A DNA stretch of 64,000 nt from contig NZ_JAAVUT010000009.1 in NCBI RefSeq assembly GCF_018449575.1, positions 179,070-243,069 of the forward strand, read 5' to 3'. Positions 1-8,742 of this stretch are shown here, piece after piece (position 1 is the first letter of the stretch; the number at the start of each line of letters is the position of its first letter). The translations under genes were made by a program, and so were the position numbers. The notes under the pieces were generated by a model. It did not search any database. It was not told the origin of the DNA and was given only the letters and a program-made list of their open reading frames with translations. Source of the stretch: Sodalis sp. dw_96. Lineage in GTDB: Bacteria > Pseudomonadota > Gammaproteobacteria > Enterobacterales > Enterobacteriaceae.

Positions 1-1214
1 GTCTGCAACCAGTGCAGCAATCGGTGCTGCTGGATTATTTCAAGCCCGCGGACCGCGGCAAGGCCTTCGGACTCTCCTCCATCGCCATTATCGTGGCGCC
101 GGTGCTGGGTCCGACGCTGGGGGGCTGGATCACCGACAATTACAGCTGGCGCTGGGTGTTTCTGATCAATATCCCCATCGGCATCCTGACCATGGTGGCC
201 ATTTATCAACTGCTGGAAGATCCCCCCTGGGAACGCCGGGTCAAGGGGCGCAAACTCTCCATTGATTATACCGGCATCGGCCTGATAGCCCTCGGTCTGG
301 GATGTTTGCAGGTCATGCTGGATCGCGGCGAGGACGATGACTGGTTCTCGTCCAATTTCATCCGACTGTTTACGGTGCTGGCGGCGGTAGGCATTGTGGG
401 GGCCATTTACTGGCTGCTTTACACCAAAAAACCGGTGGTGGATTTGCGCTGTCTCAAAGATCGTAATTTTGCCGTATCCAGCCTGCTGATGGCCGGCATG
501 GCCATGATCCTCTACGGCAGTTCGGTGGCGATACCGCAGTTGGCGCAGCAGGAACTGGGATATACCGCCACCCTCTCCGGCCTGGTGATGTCGCCGGGGG
601 CAATTTTAATCGTATTATCCATCCCGCTGGTGATAAAACTGATGCCCATAGTGCAAACCCGCTGGCTGGTGGCCTTCGGCTTCTCGTTACTGGCGATAGC
701 CTTTATTTATTCCAGCCGTCTGGTGCCGAACGTGGATTATATTACCTTGGTCCTGATGCGCAGCGCGCAGTCCATCGGGCTGGGATTCCTGTTCGTTCCC
801 CTTACCACGGTGGCCTATATCACGCTGGCGCCAAAATTGAATGCCGATGCCTCGGCGCTGTTTACCATGTTCCGCAATGTGGCGGGATCCATCGGGATAT
901 CCTTGTCCACCGCCGCGATTACCGAGCGCAGCCAGGTGCATAGCGCCTATCTTGTGGAGAATATGACCCCGCTCAATGAGCAGTTCCAGCAGGCGCTGAG
1001 CAACGGCGCGGCGGCAGTGCGCAATTTTTCCCTGCAAATCGGCGATCCGGTGCAAATCGCCACCGGCAAGTTATATCAGCAAATGATTATCCAATCGCGG
1101 ATTATGTCCTACATCGACGTGTTTTCCGTTTGCGCGCTGGTGGCGTTTATCCTGATTCCTTTCTGTCTGTTGCTTTCGCCGGTGAAGGGCGAAGGCAGTG
1201 TGGGAGTTCATTAG
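1..1214 (+). CDS. DHA2-family MFS multidrug efflux transporter, EmrB-like (5' end outside window)
   Basis: The open frame runs in from the left edge (codons from position 3), so only the C-terminal ~400 residues are seen and the GTG at 12 is internal. These residues carry the DHA2 signature around APVLGPTLGGW, the paired W-RWVF-INIP segment typical of EmrB-type pumps, and about eight to nine hydrophobic helices, ending just after the last helix as in EmrB. Family members are proton-driven inner-membrane exporters that work with a periplasmic adaptor (EmrA type) and an outer-membrane channel. The gene that overlaps its stop is such a channel, so this is the tail of a tripartite efflux operon, with the adaptor probably upstream of the window. 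The substrate cannot be read from sequence. Confident on family, not on symbol. Confidence 0.9.
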   Translation, partial: LQPVQQSVLLDYFKPADRGKAFGLSSIAIIVAPVLGPTLGGWITDNYSWRWVFLINIPIGILTMVAIYQLLEDPPWERRVKGRKLSIDYTGIGLIALGLGCLQVMLDRGEDDDWFSSNFIRLFTVLAAVGIVGAIYWLLYTKKPVVDLRCLKDRNFAVSSLLMAGMAMILYGSSVAIPQLAQQELGYTATLSGLVMSPGAILIVLSIPLVIKLMPIVQTRWLVAFGFSLLAIAFIYSSRLVPNVDYITLVLMRSAQSIGLGFLFVPLTTVAYITLAPKLNADASALFTMFRNVAGSIGISLSTAAITERSQVHSAYLVENMTPLNEQFQQALSNGAAAVRNFSLQIGDPVQIATGKLYQQMIIQSRIMSYIDVFSVCALVAFILIPFCLLLSPVKGEGSVGVH

Positions 1215-1215
1215 T

Positions 1216-2808
1216 ATGCCGGCTCGTTTCTTAACCGCTCAGCTGCGGTCCGCTCCACAAATGCGCCGTTTCGGCCTGGGTATGCTGGCGGCCATGATGA
1301 CCGCCTGTTCAGTGGGTCCGGATTATCACGCCTCCACCCCCGCGACCCCCGCCGCATTCAATAACCTCGACCCCGGCGGCAAAAACCGACCCGCGTCGGC
1401 GACCCTGGCGGCGCTGCCCGATCCGTCCTGGTGGCGTACCTTTAACGATCCTCAGTTGGATGGTTTGATTGACCGGGCTATCGCCGGCAATATCAATCTG
1501 CAGCAGGCGGTCTTGCGTATTGCCGGCGCACGGGAACAAACCGTGCAGGCGGGTGCCGCCTATTTGCCGTCGGTGCAAGCCAAGGCCAGCTACCAGCGTG
1601 AGCAGCTGGGTTTGGCCGGCGAGCTGGATTCCGCGCATGTCGACACCTCCAGCGTGGCAAGCCTCAGCCCGCAAGCCGCCTCCGCTCTGAATACCTTGAC
1701 CCAGCCGGTGAACCTTTATCAGGGCAGTTTCGATGCCAGCTGGGAATTGGATCTTTGGGGAAAGGTGCGCCGCTCGGTTGAGATGGCGCAGGCGCAAACC
1801 CAGGCCTCGGTGGAAGAGCGCAACGACGCGCTGGTGTCGCTGGAAGCGGAAGTGGCGCGGACCTACTTGCAGCTACGGGGCGCGCAGACCGTGGCGCAGA
1901 CCATCCAAACGCAAATCGATGTGGCCGAACAGTCCCTGGAATTGACCCGCAGCCGCCAGCAACACGGGCTGGCGCCGCAATATGATGTGGAAAATGCCGC
2001 CGCCCAGCTCGGTTCGCTCCGGGCGCAGCTGCCGCAATACCAGGCGCAGCAGCGTCAGGCGATGAACGCCCTGGCGGTATTACTGGGGCAGGCACCCGGC
2101 ACGCTGGATAACGAATTGGGCGGGGCCAAACCCCTGCCCGCCATTCCCGCCGTTGTGGCGGTAGGGGTACCCGCAACCCTGGCGCGCCGCCGTCCCGATG
2201 TACGCCAGGCGGAAGCCAGCCTGCACGCGGCCACCGCCAATATCGGCGTCTCGGTGGCCCAGTTGTTCCCTGACTTATCCCTTACCGGCCAGTTCGGCAT
2301 GCGCAATACCGATGCGGATTATCTGACCCACTGGAGCAGTCATTTTTACAGTTTCGGTCCACAGGTATCGCTGCCGATTTTCCAGGGCGGCCGCCTGGTC
2401 TCCAGCGTGAGGCTGGCCCGGGCACAGCAGGCAAATGCGGTATTGGCCTATCGGCAAACCGTCCTGACCGCCTTGCAGGATGTGGAAAATGCCCTGGTGA
2501 GCTACCGCGCCGATCAGCAACAGGTGGATGGATTGGAGCAGACCGCCGCATCGCTCCAGAATGCCTTCAATTTATCCAGCGAAAGCTATCGTCAGGGACT
2601 CAGCTCGTTTATCACCATGCTTGATGCCCAGAGGCAGTTGGCCCAGGCCCGGCAGCAGGTGGCCGGCGCCCGGGTCCAGACCGGCATCGATCTGGTGGCG
2701 CTTTATAAGGCCCTGGGCGGCGGCTGGGAACCTTACACCCAGGTGAATCTACCCAAATATCCGGTATTCGGACCCGCGGAAACGGCGGCGGCCGCTCCGC
2801 AAAAGTAA
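1216..2808 (+). CDS. NodT/OprM-family outer-membrane efflux lipoprotein
   Basis: A 530-residue outer-membrane factor. The N-terminus is a lipoprotein signal with lipobox MTAC (Cys about residue 32), followed by GPDYH, the usual start of NodT-family proteins. Two outer-membrane-efflux repeats follow, with the conserved RRPDVRQAEASLHAA segment near the middle and the long helical hairpins expected of a trimeric TolC-like channel. ATG 1216 was chosen because GGAG at 1203-1206 gives good spacing; an in-frame GTG at 1198 lies inside the preceding gene. The start sits two bases after the MFS stop, so the two are co-translated. It would give the upstream pump an exit through the outer membrane. Confidence 0.92.
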   Translation: MPARFLTAQLRSAPQMRRFGLGMLAAMMTACSVGPDYHASTPATPAAFNNLDPGGKNRPASATLAALPDPSWWRTFNDPQLDGLIDRAIAGNINLQQAVLRIAGAREQTVQAGAAYLPSVQAKASYQREQLGLAGELDSAHVDTSSVASLSPQAASALNTLTQPVNLYQGSFDASWELDLWGKVRRSVEMAQAQTQASVEERNDALVSLEAEVARTYLQLRGAQTVAQTIQTQIDVAEQSLELTRSRQQHGLAPQYDVENAAAQLGSLRAQLPQYQAQQRQAMNALAVLLGQAPGTLDNELGGAKPLPAIPAVVAVGVPATLARRRPDVRQAEASLHAATANIGVSVAQLFPDLSLTGQFGMRNTDADYLTHWSSHFYSFGPQVSLPIFQGGRLVSSVRLARAQQANAVLAYRQTVLTALQDVENALVSYRADQQQVDGLEQTAASLQNAFNLSSESYRQGLSSFITMLDAQRQLAQARQQVAGARVQTGIDLVALYKALGGGWEPYTQVNLPKYPVFGPAETAAAAPQK

Positions 2809-2939
2809 AAAAACCAAAAAAGTAAACAACTTATCTATGTTGATCAAATAAATTAGACCTTCATCACATATTTTTGTAGCACAATGCAAAAAAACAGGAG
2901 AAAATTACCACAACCTAATCAACGAGAGGATAGTTCCAC

Positions 2940-3227
2940 ATGGGTACGCTGGCCGCAGGCTTTGAGATGATGCGCTGGGAATTGCTCAGTGCTGTGATGA
3001 TGTTTTTCTCCAGCACGTTAAACGTTGTATGCCGCAAATCCAGTAAAAATACCCTCGCTTTTATCTTCACCGGCGTCGGTATCGGCATGGCCTATTGGTT
3101 TGTCACCGGCTTGCTGGGCATTACCCTCTCGATGGAATTGGCGCACTGGCGCAACGTGTGTGCCGGTCTGAAAGAACTGGGGGAATATATTGTCGCCCAT
3201 ACCCCGCCGGATTGGCAGATTACCTGA
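2940..3227 (+). CDS. yjcB: YjcB-family small inner-membrane protein
   Basis: A 95-residue protein with two hydrophobic segments (about residues 13-28 and 38-62) and a polar C-terminal tail. The pattern MRWELLSAVMMFFSSTLN near the N-terminus and the GLLGIT motif before the tail match my memory of E. coli YjcB (93 residues, function unknown), as does the C-terminal TPP-W. A good ribosome site (GAGAGGA, about 10 bases upstream) supports the start. It stands alone between an efflux operon and a TetR-linked gene. The AT-rich 130 bases before it probably hold its promoter. No function is assigned. The family call rests on recalled sequence, not a search. Confidence 0.72.
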   Translation: MGTLAAGFEMMRWELLSAVMMFFSSTLNVVCRKSSKNTLAFIFTGVGIGMAYWFVTGLLGITLSMELAHWRNVCAGLKELGEYIVAHTPPDWQIT

Positions 3228-3268
3228 TCTTCATGCCTTAAGCGCACCCAAGATAACCCTTGCCAAAA

Positions 3269-3288
3269 ACTGTACCGATCGGTACAGT
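3269..3288. promoter_or_regulatory. Perfect 20-bp palindromic operator, TetR/LmrA type
   Basis: The sequence ACTGTACCGATCGGTACAGT is a perfect 20-base palindrome ending 31 bases before the start of the NTF2-like gene. Its core ACCGATCGGT resembles the operators bound by LmrA/YxaF-type TetR proteins. The TetR protein encoded just downstream has the matching LmrA-like C-terminal type, so it is the natural candidate to bind here (inference). Confidence 0.7.
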
Positions 3289-3319
3289 CTTATCTCTACT
3301 CATGCAAAAGGCTCTTATC

Positions 3320-3781
3320 ATGGCTAACCTGGTTCCCCCTTTTACTGTGGACACCGCAATCGCCAAAGTCCGTTTGGCGGAAGATGGCTGGAACAGCCGC
3401 GACCCCCGCAGGGTATCCCTGGTCTACTCCGAAGATACCCAATGGCGTAACCGCGCTGAAATCGTTACCGGCCGCGAGGAAGTGGTGGCGTTCCTGACCC
3501 GCAAATGGGCCAGGGAGCTGAATTACCGGCTAATCAAAGAACTGTGGGCGTTTACCGGTGCCCGTATCGCGGTACGTTTCGCTTACGAATGGCACGATGA
3601 CAGCGGAAACTGGTTTCGCTCCTACGGTAATGAAAACTGGGAATTCAATGAGCAGGGACTGATGTTCCGCCGTTTTGCCTGTATCAATGATTTGCCCATT
3701 ACCAGCGACGATCGCCGCTTTTTCTGGCCGCTGGGCCGGCGTCCCGACGACCATCCCGGTCTGTCCGATTTCGGTTTGTAG
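3320..3781 (+). CDS. NTF2-like (SnoaL/DUF1348 type) protein
   Basis: A 153-residue protein of the DUF1348 group of the nuclear-transport-factor-2-like fold: [10 protein letters not shown], then a TQWRNRAE segment, then the [10 protein letters not shown] strand and an aromatic- and Arg-rich end ([12 protein letters not shown]). Family members form small cone-shaped dimers; reported activities vary and none can be assigned here. ATG 3320 was chosen over an upstream ATG in frame because the longer form would read through the palindromic operator and because AAAAGG lies at proper distance. It is probably co-transcribed with the TetR gene 54 bases downstream. TetR-linked DUF1348 genes often respond to reactive electrophiles or toxic small molecules, but that is only a suggestion. 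Confidence 0.8.
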   Translation: MANLVPPFTVDTAIAKVRLAEDGWNSRDPRRVSLVYSEDTQWRNRAEIVTGREEVVAFLTRKWARELNYRLIKELWAFTGARIAVRFAYEWHDDSGNWFRSYGNENWEFNEQGLMFRRFACINDLPITSDDRRFFWPLGRRPDDHPGLSDFGL

Positions 3782-3835
3782 TCGTTTGCCGTAAAGGTTT
3801 TGGTAAAGGCATAGCAAAGGCAAGGCGCCAATTGA

Positions 3836-4405
3836 TTGAACAGTAAAGAAAACGCAAAAACCGAGCTGGTGGCCCGCATCGCCGAAGTATTCCGTGAGTG
3901 CGGGTTTGAGGGCGCTTCCCTGGTGCGCATAACCAAGGGCACCGGCCTGGGAAAAGGCAGCCTTTATCACTTTTTTCCCGCCGGCAAGGAGGAGATGGCC
4001 ACCGCGGTGCTACTGCATATCCACCAGTGGTTCGCCACGCAGATCTTTGTGCCGTTGGAGCGGGATACCCCACGCGACGCCCTTAACGCCATGTGGCGGG
4101 CGGTGGATGGCTATTTCCAATCAGGTAAACGCATTTGCCTGGTGGGGGCGTTTGCCCTGGACGGTACGCGGGATCGGTTCTCAGGCGCCATCAGCGGCTA
4201 TTTCAAACGGTGGATAACCGCGTTGGATCGCGCCCTGCAACGCACCGGGGTTGACGGCGCCACCGCCGCCATCCTGGCGGAGGACACGGTTGCCGCTATC
4301 CAGGGCGCCCTGATCCTGGCCCGCGCCCTTGACGATCCTGAATTCTTTCCCCGTAGCCTGCAACGTCTGAAACAGCGGCTGGAAGACCGGTTGCCGCCAC
4401 CATAG
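3836..4405 (+). CDS. TetR/AcrR-family repressor, LmrA/YxaF type
   Basis: A 189-residue one-domain repressor. Residues about 8-55 form the TetR DNA-binding region (FRECGFEGASL-RITKGTGLGKGSLYHFFPAGKEE), with the very conserved G-GKGSLYHFFP helix-turn-helix core. The rest is the LmrA-like ligand-binding domain with the typical C-LVGAFAL segment. The start is a TTG with AAGG 10 bases upstream; no ATG fits before the DNA-binding region. It follows the NTF2-like gene and probably represses that gene and itself through the palindrome at 3269-3288. The ligand is unknown. Confidence 0.85.
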   Translation: MNSKENAKTELVARIAEVFRECGFEGASLVRITKGTGLGKGSLYHFFPAGKEEMATAVLLHIHQWFATQIFVPLERDTPRDALNAMWRAVDGYFQSGKRICLVGAFALDGTRDRFSGAISGYFKRWITALDRALQRTGVDGATAAILAEDTVAAIQGALILARALDDPEFFPRSLQRLKQRLEDRLPPP

Positions 4406-4802
4406 CGGGAATTTAACATGCTGCGCCCCACCCCCGATGGCCCGATGGATAGCACCGCAGTGAGATAACCGGCACAAACTACTGGCAAACGTTCTGGGAG
4501 CCAAAGAGGCGGGACAGGATGCTGAAAGAGTAAACCGTCCGCGCCAGGGGCCAATACGCCGTCAGACGTCGGCCCGAAGGGCGGCTACCAGGGAGGGTAG
4601 CCGTAATCGCGCGGACCGAGCCCCCAGGATGGGTTCTCGGCAGGTTTATTATATCGCTACGATCTAGCAGCCTGTCCCGACCAGACGCTTTGCCAATAAC
4701 CTCGCCAAGAGATAACCCGACGGTTTCTTATTTCCAGCGGCTTGAAAAAATGCCAGTATGGCTGGGCCATTGTCACCCTAACGTTGATTGTAAAGGAAGC
4801 CT
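4406..4802. other. Intergenic region with structured, repeat-like DNA; no gene seen
   Basis: About 400 bases without a convincing frame. It holds two adjacent hairpins (4583-4602 and 4616-4640) and a 9-base inverted repeat (CGGGACAGG at 4510-4518, complement at 4671-4679) that encloses them. The last 60 bases before the GST gene should contain its promoter, and AAAGGAAG at about 4791-4798 is its ribosome site. Confidence 0.6.
4571..4640. repeat. Double-hairpin element, possibly a dispersed repeat
   Basis: GGCTACC (4583-4589) pairs with GGTAGCC (4596-4602), and CCGAG (4616-4620) pairs with CTCGG (4636-4640) with C-run/G-run support inside. The leading 13 bases GGCCCGAAGGGCG recur on the minus strand inside the broken lysine tRNA copy near 53.5 kb. 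No T-run follows, so it does not look like a plain terminator. Confidence 0.45.
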
Positions 4803-5426
4803 ATGCTGAAAATACTGGGCAGATCTTCATCCATTAATGTACGTAAGGTTTTGTGGGCCTGTGAGGAGTTAGGCATCGAGTATGAGCGCGAGGACTGGGG
4901 CAACGGGTTTAAATCCACCCAGAGCCCTGAATTTCTCGCGCTGAACCCCAATGCCATGGTGCCGGTTATCCAGGATCAGGACTTTGTCTTATGGGAATCG
5001 AATGCCATTATCCGTTACCTGGCGCGCGCCTACCGAGGCGAGTTGTTATACCCGGCGGCCCCCAAAATCCGCGCCGGCATCGACCAATGGATTGACTGGC
5101 AAGCCGCCGAACTCAATCCGGCCTGGAGCTATGTCTTCAGCGCGCTGGTACGACACAACCCTGAATATCCCGATGCCGACCGCATCACAGCCGCCACCGC
5201 CGCCTGGAGCGGGAAAATGTCGATCCTCAATAACCAGCTTAACGCCACCAACGCGTACGTTGCGGGTTCGGCATTCACCCTGGCGGATATTCCCATCGGT
5301 CTTTCGGTCAACCGCTGGTTCTCCACCCCGCTCCAGCGCCCCGACCTGCCGGCGGTGAGCGCCTATTATGAGCGATTAAGCCAGCGGCCGGCCTTTATGG
5401 CCCATGGCAGAAACGGACAGCCCTAA
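4803..5426 (+). CDS. Glutathione S-transferase, GstB/YliJ-like
   Basis: A 207-residue cytosolic glutathione transferase. Residues 1-77 form the thioredoxin-like domain with SSSINVRKV (GSH-activating Ser region), NAMVPVIQD (cis-Pro) and ESNAIIRYL (Glu-Ser binding the gamma-glutamyl group). The helical C-terminal domain contains the AGSAFTLADI N-capping segment. It conjugates glutathione to, or reduces, electrophilic compounds. It most resembles E. coli GstB (YliJ), about the same length, but the class is broad and the orthologue is not certain. AAAGGAAG lies right before ATG 4803. It is convergent with the phosphodiester operon. Confidence 0.9.
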   Translation: MLKILGRSSSINVRKVLWACEELGIEYEREDWGNGFKSTQSPEFLALNPNAMVPVIQDQDFVLWESNAIIRYLARAYRGELLYPAAPKIRAGIDQWIDWQAAELNPAWSYVFSALVRHNPEYPDADRITAATAAWSGKMSILNNQLNATNAYVAGSAFTLADIPIGLSVNRWFSTPLQRPDLPAVSAYYERLSQRPAFMAHGRNGQP

Positions 5427-5520
5427 TAACCGGCTCTAAACTGCAGACAAATGTATTCGGAGTCAATAAGGCGGCACAGGCACTTTGTAAACAAGCCCAA
5501 GTCTGAGAATTTCCCCGGCC

Positions 5521-6831
5521 TCAGGGCTGTTTCAACGCCGTTTGCGCCACATAGGGTTTCATGATTTCATCCGCCTGGCGCTGGGCGTCCCGAGCCGCAT
5601 CCGCCACCAGGCGCGATTTGTCGGTGACTACCGACGCCAGCTGATTTTCCATGGCCTGACGCACCGCCACCGTCTCATAGGTGGCGTACCAGGGATGGGC
5701 ATACTGCAGCTGTTGCAGCGCCACCGTCGCTCGGGGATCCTTGGCAAGATAATCCTTCATGGCCGGGGTATCGTAAGCGGCCATGCGCGGCGCGAAATAA
5801 CCGGTGAACCGGCTCCATTGGCCATTCACGTCGGGGCTGATGAGATAGGTGAGAAATTCATAGGCGGCAGCCTTTTGCGCTTCGCTGATGCCCTTGAAAC
5901 TCACCAGGCTGGCGCCGCCGATAATCACCGCCTGCCGCTGCTGGGCCGGCATCATCGCCACCTCCATGGTAAAATCGCGGCTATTATCGCGCATAAAACC
6001 CAATGCGCCGGTGCTCAGCAACGCCATGCCCAGTTTACCGGAGAAAAACGCGGCGCTGATTTGTTTGGTATTTAATACCCCCGCCGGCATCACCCCGTCG
6101 CGATACACCAGATTCTGCCAGAACTGCAGGGCCCCCCGGGCGCTGGGAGTGTCGTAATACACCTCCCCCGGATAGTTGTCGTTTGACCAGTTGCCCCCGT
6201 TGGCATGGGTCAGCGCGGAAAGCATCCAGCCGCCGTAATCGTCATTGGTGGACGGAATCATTATGCCCCATTGGCCTTTGTCTTTATTAGTGAGCTTTTT
6301 GGCGTCCGCCGCCAGTTCCGACCAGGTCCGCGGCGGCTGGCTTATGCCCGCCTGTTGGAACAGATCGCGATTATAATAAAGAATGGGGGTGGAGTTATGA
6401 AAAGGGATGGCATAGGTCTGGCCCAGCACCTGGGCATTCTGCTGTACCGCGGGCCAGAAGTTTTTTTGCAGGAAAGCCGTCGCCGATTGCTTGTCCGGTG
6501 AGAATTTAAATAATTCGTCCATGGGTAAAATCTCATCCTTCAGCGCCAGATCGACGGTAAAATTGGCGGACATAATCACCAGCGCCGGCGGGGAACCCGC
6601 TTTGGCCGCCGACTCCGCCTTAACCTTGGTGGTATCGTAGCCGCCGGTAAAAATGCCCCGCACCTCAACCCGCTGCTGGGATTGATTGAACTCTTTGATG
6701 ATGCGGGTCATTTCCATCGTCAGCTTACCGTCCACCGGGGCGGGAAACATAAAGTCAATGGCCTCTTTCCCCCAGGCGCCGCCGCTTGCCGCCACGCCGC
6801 CCATCAGCAGCATCCAACCTGATATCTTCAT
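5521..6831 (-). CDS. ABC importer substrate-binding protein, UgpB-like
   Basis: A 436-residue periplasmic solute-binding protein (family 1). The first ~21 residues form a signal peptide (hydrophobic LLMGGVAASGG, likely cut after AWG). The mature part has the GGYDTTKVKAESA and PFHNSTPILYYNRDLF segments shared with UgpB, the glycerol-3-phosphate binder, and is close to UgpB in length (438). It is the last gene of a five-gene minus-strand operon whose other members are two permeases, GpdQ and the ATPase; its ATG directly follows the ATPase stop with no gap. The likely ligand is a glycerophosphodiester or glycerol phosphate, inferred from the GpdQ neighbour. Confidence 0.88.
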   Translation of the reverse strand: MKISGWMLLMGGVAASGGAWGKEAIDFMFPAPVDGKLTMEMTRIIKEFNQSQQRVEVRGIFTGGYDTTKVKAESAAKAGSPPALVIMSANFTVDLALKDEILPMDELFKFSPDKQSATAFLQKNFWPAVQQNAQVLGQTYAIPFHNSTPILYYNRDLFQQAGISQPPRTWSELAADAKKLTNKDKGQWGIMIPSTNDDYGGWMLSALTHANGGNWSNDNYPGEVYYDTPSARGALQFWQNLVYRDGVMPAGVLNTKQISAAFFSGKLGMALLSTGALGFMRDNSRDFTMEVAMMPAQQRQAVIIGGASLVSFKGISEAQKAAAYEFLTYLISPDVNGQWSRFTGYFAPRMAAYDTPAMKDYLAKDPRATVALQQLQYAHPWYATYETVAVRQAMENQLASVVTDKSRLVADAARDAQRQADEIMKPYVAQTALKQP

Positions 6832-7908
6832 TTAGTGCTCCCATAAAAGCGTATGGTGGTTAACCACCGAAAACAGATAACTATCCAGCGGTGAAAACGA
6901 GAGAGAAACCTCCTGCCCGGGGGCCGGAATAGCGCCGCGGTTTTCCCGGCGATACTGAATAACCCCCGCCGGGGTGTTTAAAACGATGAGATACTCGGCG
7001 CCATGCAGCTCTCGCCGCACTACCTGGCCGTGGAGAAAACCGTATTGCCGGTCCTCCGCCAGGTGCTCGGGACGTATTCCGAAATAGACTTCCTTTTCCC
7101 CGTAGTCCTGCACCGCATTGCCCCCCGGCCCGTCGATGGGTCGCCCCGCCAGCCAGGCCTTACCGTCGCCCCAGGGAAGTTTCAGGATATTCATGGCCGG
7201 TGTGCCGATAAACCCCGCCACGAACAGATTGGCCGGTCGCCGGTAAAGGGATTCCGGCGTACCGATTTGTTGCAGACGGCCCTGATGTAAAACCGCGATA
7301 CGGTCCGCCATGGTCATGGCTTCGATTTGATCATGGGTAACGTAAACGGTGCTGATCTTCAGCTTCTCATGCAGCGCCATAATGCCGTCGCGTACTTCGC
7401 CACGCAGCCGGGCGTCAAGATTGGATAAGGGCTCGTCCATTAAAAACAGCGCCGGTTCGCGGATAATGGCCCGCGCCATGGCCACACGCTGCCGCTGGCC
7501 GCCGGAAAGCTGGGACGGTTTTCTATCCAGCAGCGGCTGCAATTGCAGCAAATCCACCACCTTGGCCAGCCGCTGGGGAAATCCCGCCGCCGGCTCGCCG
7601 CGTATTTTCATGCCGAACAGAATGTTATTTCTCACCGTCATATGGGGAAACAGGGCATAATTTTGGAAAATCAGCGAGAAATTGCGCTCCCGTGGGGTCC
7701 GGTTGACGATGTCAGCGCCGTTAAACAGCATGCGGCCCGCGGTGGGCTGCTCCAGACCGGCCAAGATCCGCAGCAGGGTACTTTTGCCGCATCCCGAAGG
7801 CCCTACCAGCACCAGAAATTCCCCTTCCCGGATGTCCAGCGTCACCTCCCGCAGGACATCCACCTCGCCGAAGCGTTTGGTCAAGCCGTCGATTGACAAT
7901 AAAGACAT
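6832..7908 (-). CDS. ABC importer ATP-binding protein, UgpC/MalK-like
   Basis: A 358-residue ATPase (UgpC is 356). Walker A GPSGCGKST, Q-loop FQNYALFPHM, signature LSGGQRQRVAMARA, Walker B LFLMDEPLSNLD and the switch His in VYVTHDQ are all intact, followed by an OB/TOBE regulatory domain of ~120 residues (FGIRPEHL) as in the MalK group. ATG 7908 overlaps the GpdQ stop by one base (TGATG). The upstream in-frame GTG would lie inside gpdQ, so it was rejected. It energises the importer made by the two upstream permeases. Confidence 0.93.
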   Translation of the reverse strand: MSLLSIDGLTKRFGEVDVLREVTLDIREGEFLVLVGPSGCGKSTLLRILAGLEQPTAGRMLFNGADIVNRTPRERNFSLIFQNYALFPHMTVRNNILFGMKIRGEPAAGFPQRLAKVVDLLQLQPLLDRKPSQLSGGQRQRVAMARAIIREPALFLMDEPLSNLDARLRGEVRDGIMALHEKLKISTVYVTHDQIEAMTMADRIAVLHQGRLQQIGTPESLYRRPANLFVAGFIGTPAMNILKLPWGDGKAWLAGRPIDGPGGNAVQDYGEKEVYFGIRPEHLAEDRQYGFLHGQVVRRELHGAEYLIVLNTPAGVIQYRRENRGAIPAPGQEVSLSFSPLDSYLFSVVNHHTLLWEH

Positions 7909-8732
7909 CAGAACGTATCCAGCGGGCAGCTGATTCGCGGATCGTATAACCAAGGCCCGGCATAGTGCGCCAGAGAGTGGTAGCTGCTCACCAACCCTAC
8001 CCCATCCACCAGGTTGTGCATCATCATGGCGCCCGGTTCAAGGCTGTAATAAGCCCGATCGTCCGAGTGGTAATAAGGCACCTGATGCACGGTGGCGGGA
8101 GCGGAGCAAATCAGCGCCTGCCGATACTGGGTGGCAATCATGCGATGCACATGACCGCAGAATATTCGCGTCAGGTGGCCGAAGCGCTCAATCAGCGCCA
8201 ACAGGGCCATGCCGTTGTCACAGGCAATGGGATCCATCTGCGCCGAGCCGAACGCCAGCGGCGGATGATGCATAAAAACATAACTCTCTTTATCGTCCTG
8301 AGATAACGCCCGTTCCAACCAGCGCAGGGTATTTTCACTTAAATGGCCGTGGGCGGCGCCGGTCACCGAACTGTCGATAAACAGCAGCCGTACCGGGAAA
8401 TCATCCACTTGATAGGCGATATTTTCCGGATCCTGGCCCAGTTGCGGACAAAGCTCACTGAAGGCGTCAAGGAAAAAAGCCTTGTTATCATGGTTGCCGG
8501 GAATGACATAGAGCGGATAGTCCAGCATGCCCAGCATGCGGCGGGCCAGACGATACTCCCCCGGCTCGCCGCAGTTGACGATATCGCCGGTGATAATCAC
8601 CGCATCGGGCCGTTCCGCCAGCGCATTGATCCGGTTGATAATTTCTCCATTGGCGGCATTGACATCGATAAAGTCATACAGCTTCGTTCCCTGATGGCGA
8701 AAGTGAAGATCGGAAAGTTGAGCAATAAACAT
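7908..8732 (-). CDS. gpdQ: Glycerophosphodiesterase GpdQ, class III metallophosphoesterase
   Basis: A 274-residue binuclear metal enzyme, the same length as Enterobacter GpdQ. All metal ligands are visible in order: SDLHF (Asp8, His10), GDIVN, GNHD, the HH of MHHPPL, and CGHVH. The C-terminal [12 protein letters not shown] also matches GpdQ. It hydrolyses glycerophosphodiesters such as glycerophosphoethanolamine to glycerol-3-phosphate and an alcohol in the cytoplasm. ATG 8732 has AGAGGA upstream; earlier in-frame codons lie in the permease. It sits between the permease and ATPase genes, so uptake and cleavage are made together. The Pho box before the operon points to expression when phosphate is short. 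Confidence 0.93.
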   Translation of the reverse strand: MFIAQLSDLHFRHQGTKLYDFIDVNAANGEIINRINALAERPDAVIITGDIVNCGEPGEYRLARRMLGMLDYPLYVIPGNHDNKAFFLDAFSELCPQLGQDPENIAYQVDDFPVRLLFIDSSVTGAAHGHLSENTLRWLERALSQDDKESYVFMHHPPLAFGSAQMDPIACDNGMALLALIERFGHLTRIFCGHVHRMIATQYRQALICSAPATVHQVPYYHSDDRAYYSLEPGAMMMHNLVDGVGLVSSYHSLAHYAGPWLYDPRISCPLDTF

Positions 8733-8742
8733 AATCGTCCTC

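Noticed and set aside
12..1214. GTG at position 12 as true start of the MFS gene
   Set aside because: The frame is open to the window edge and family proteins have several more helices before this point.
1198..1216. GTG 1198 as start of the NodT-like gene
   Set aside because: It is inside the preceding gene; ATG 1216 has GGAG at proper distance and gives a normal lipoprotein signal.
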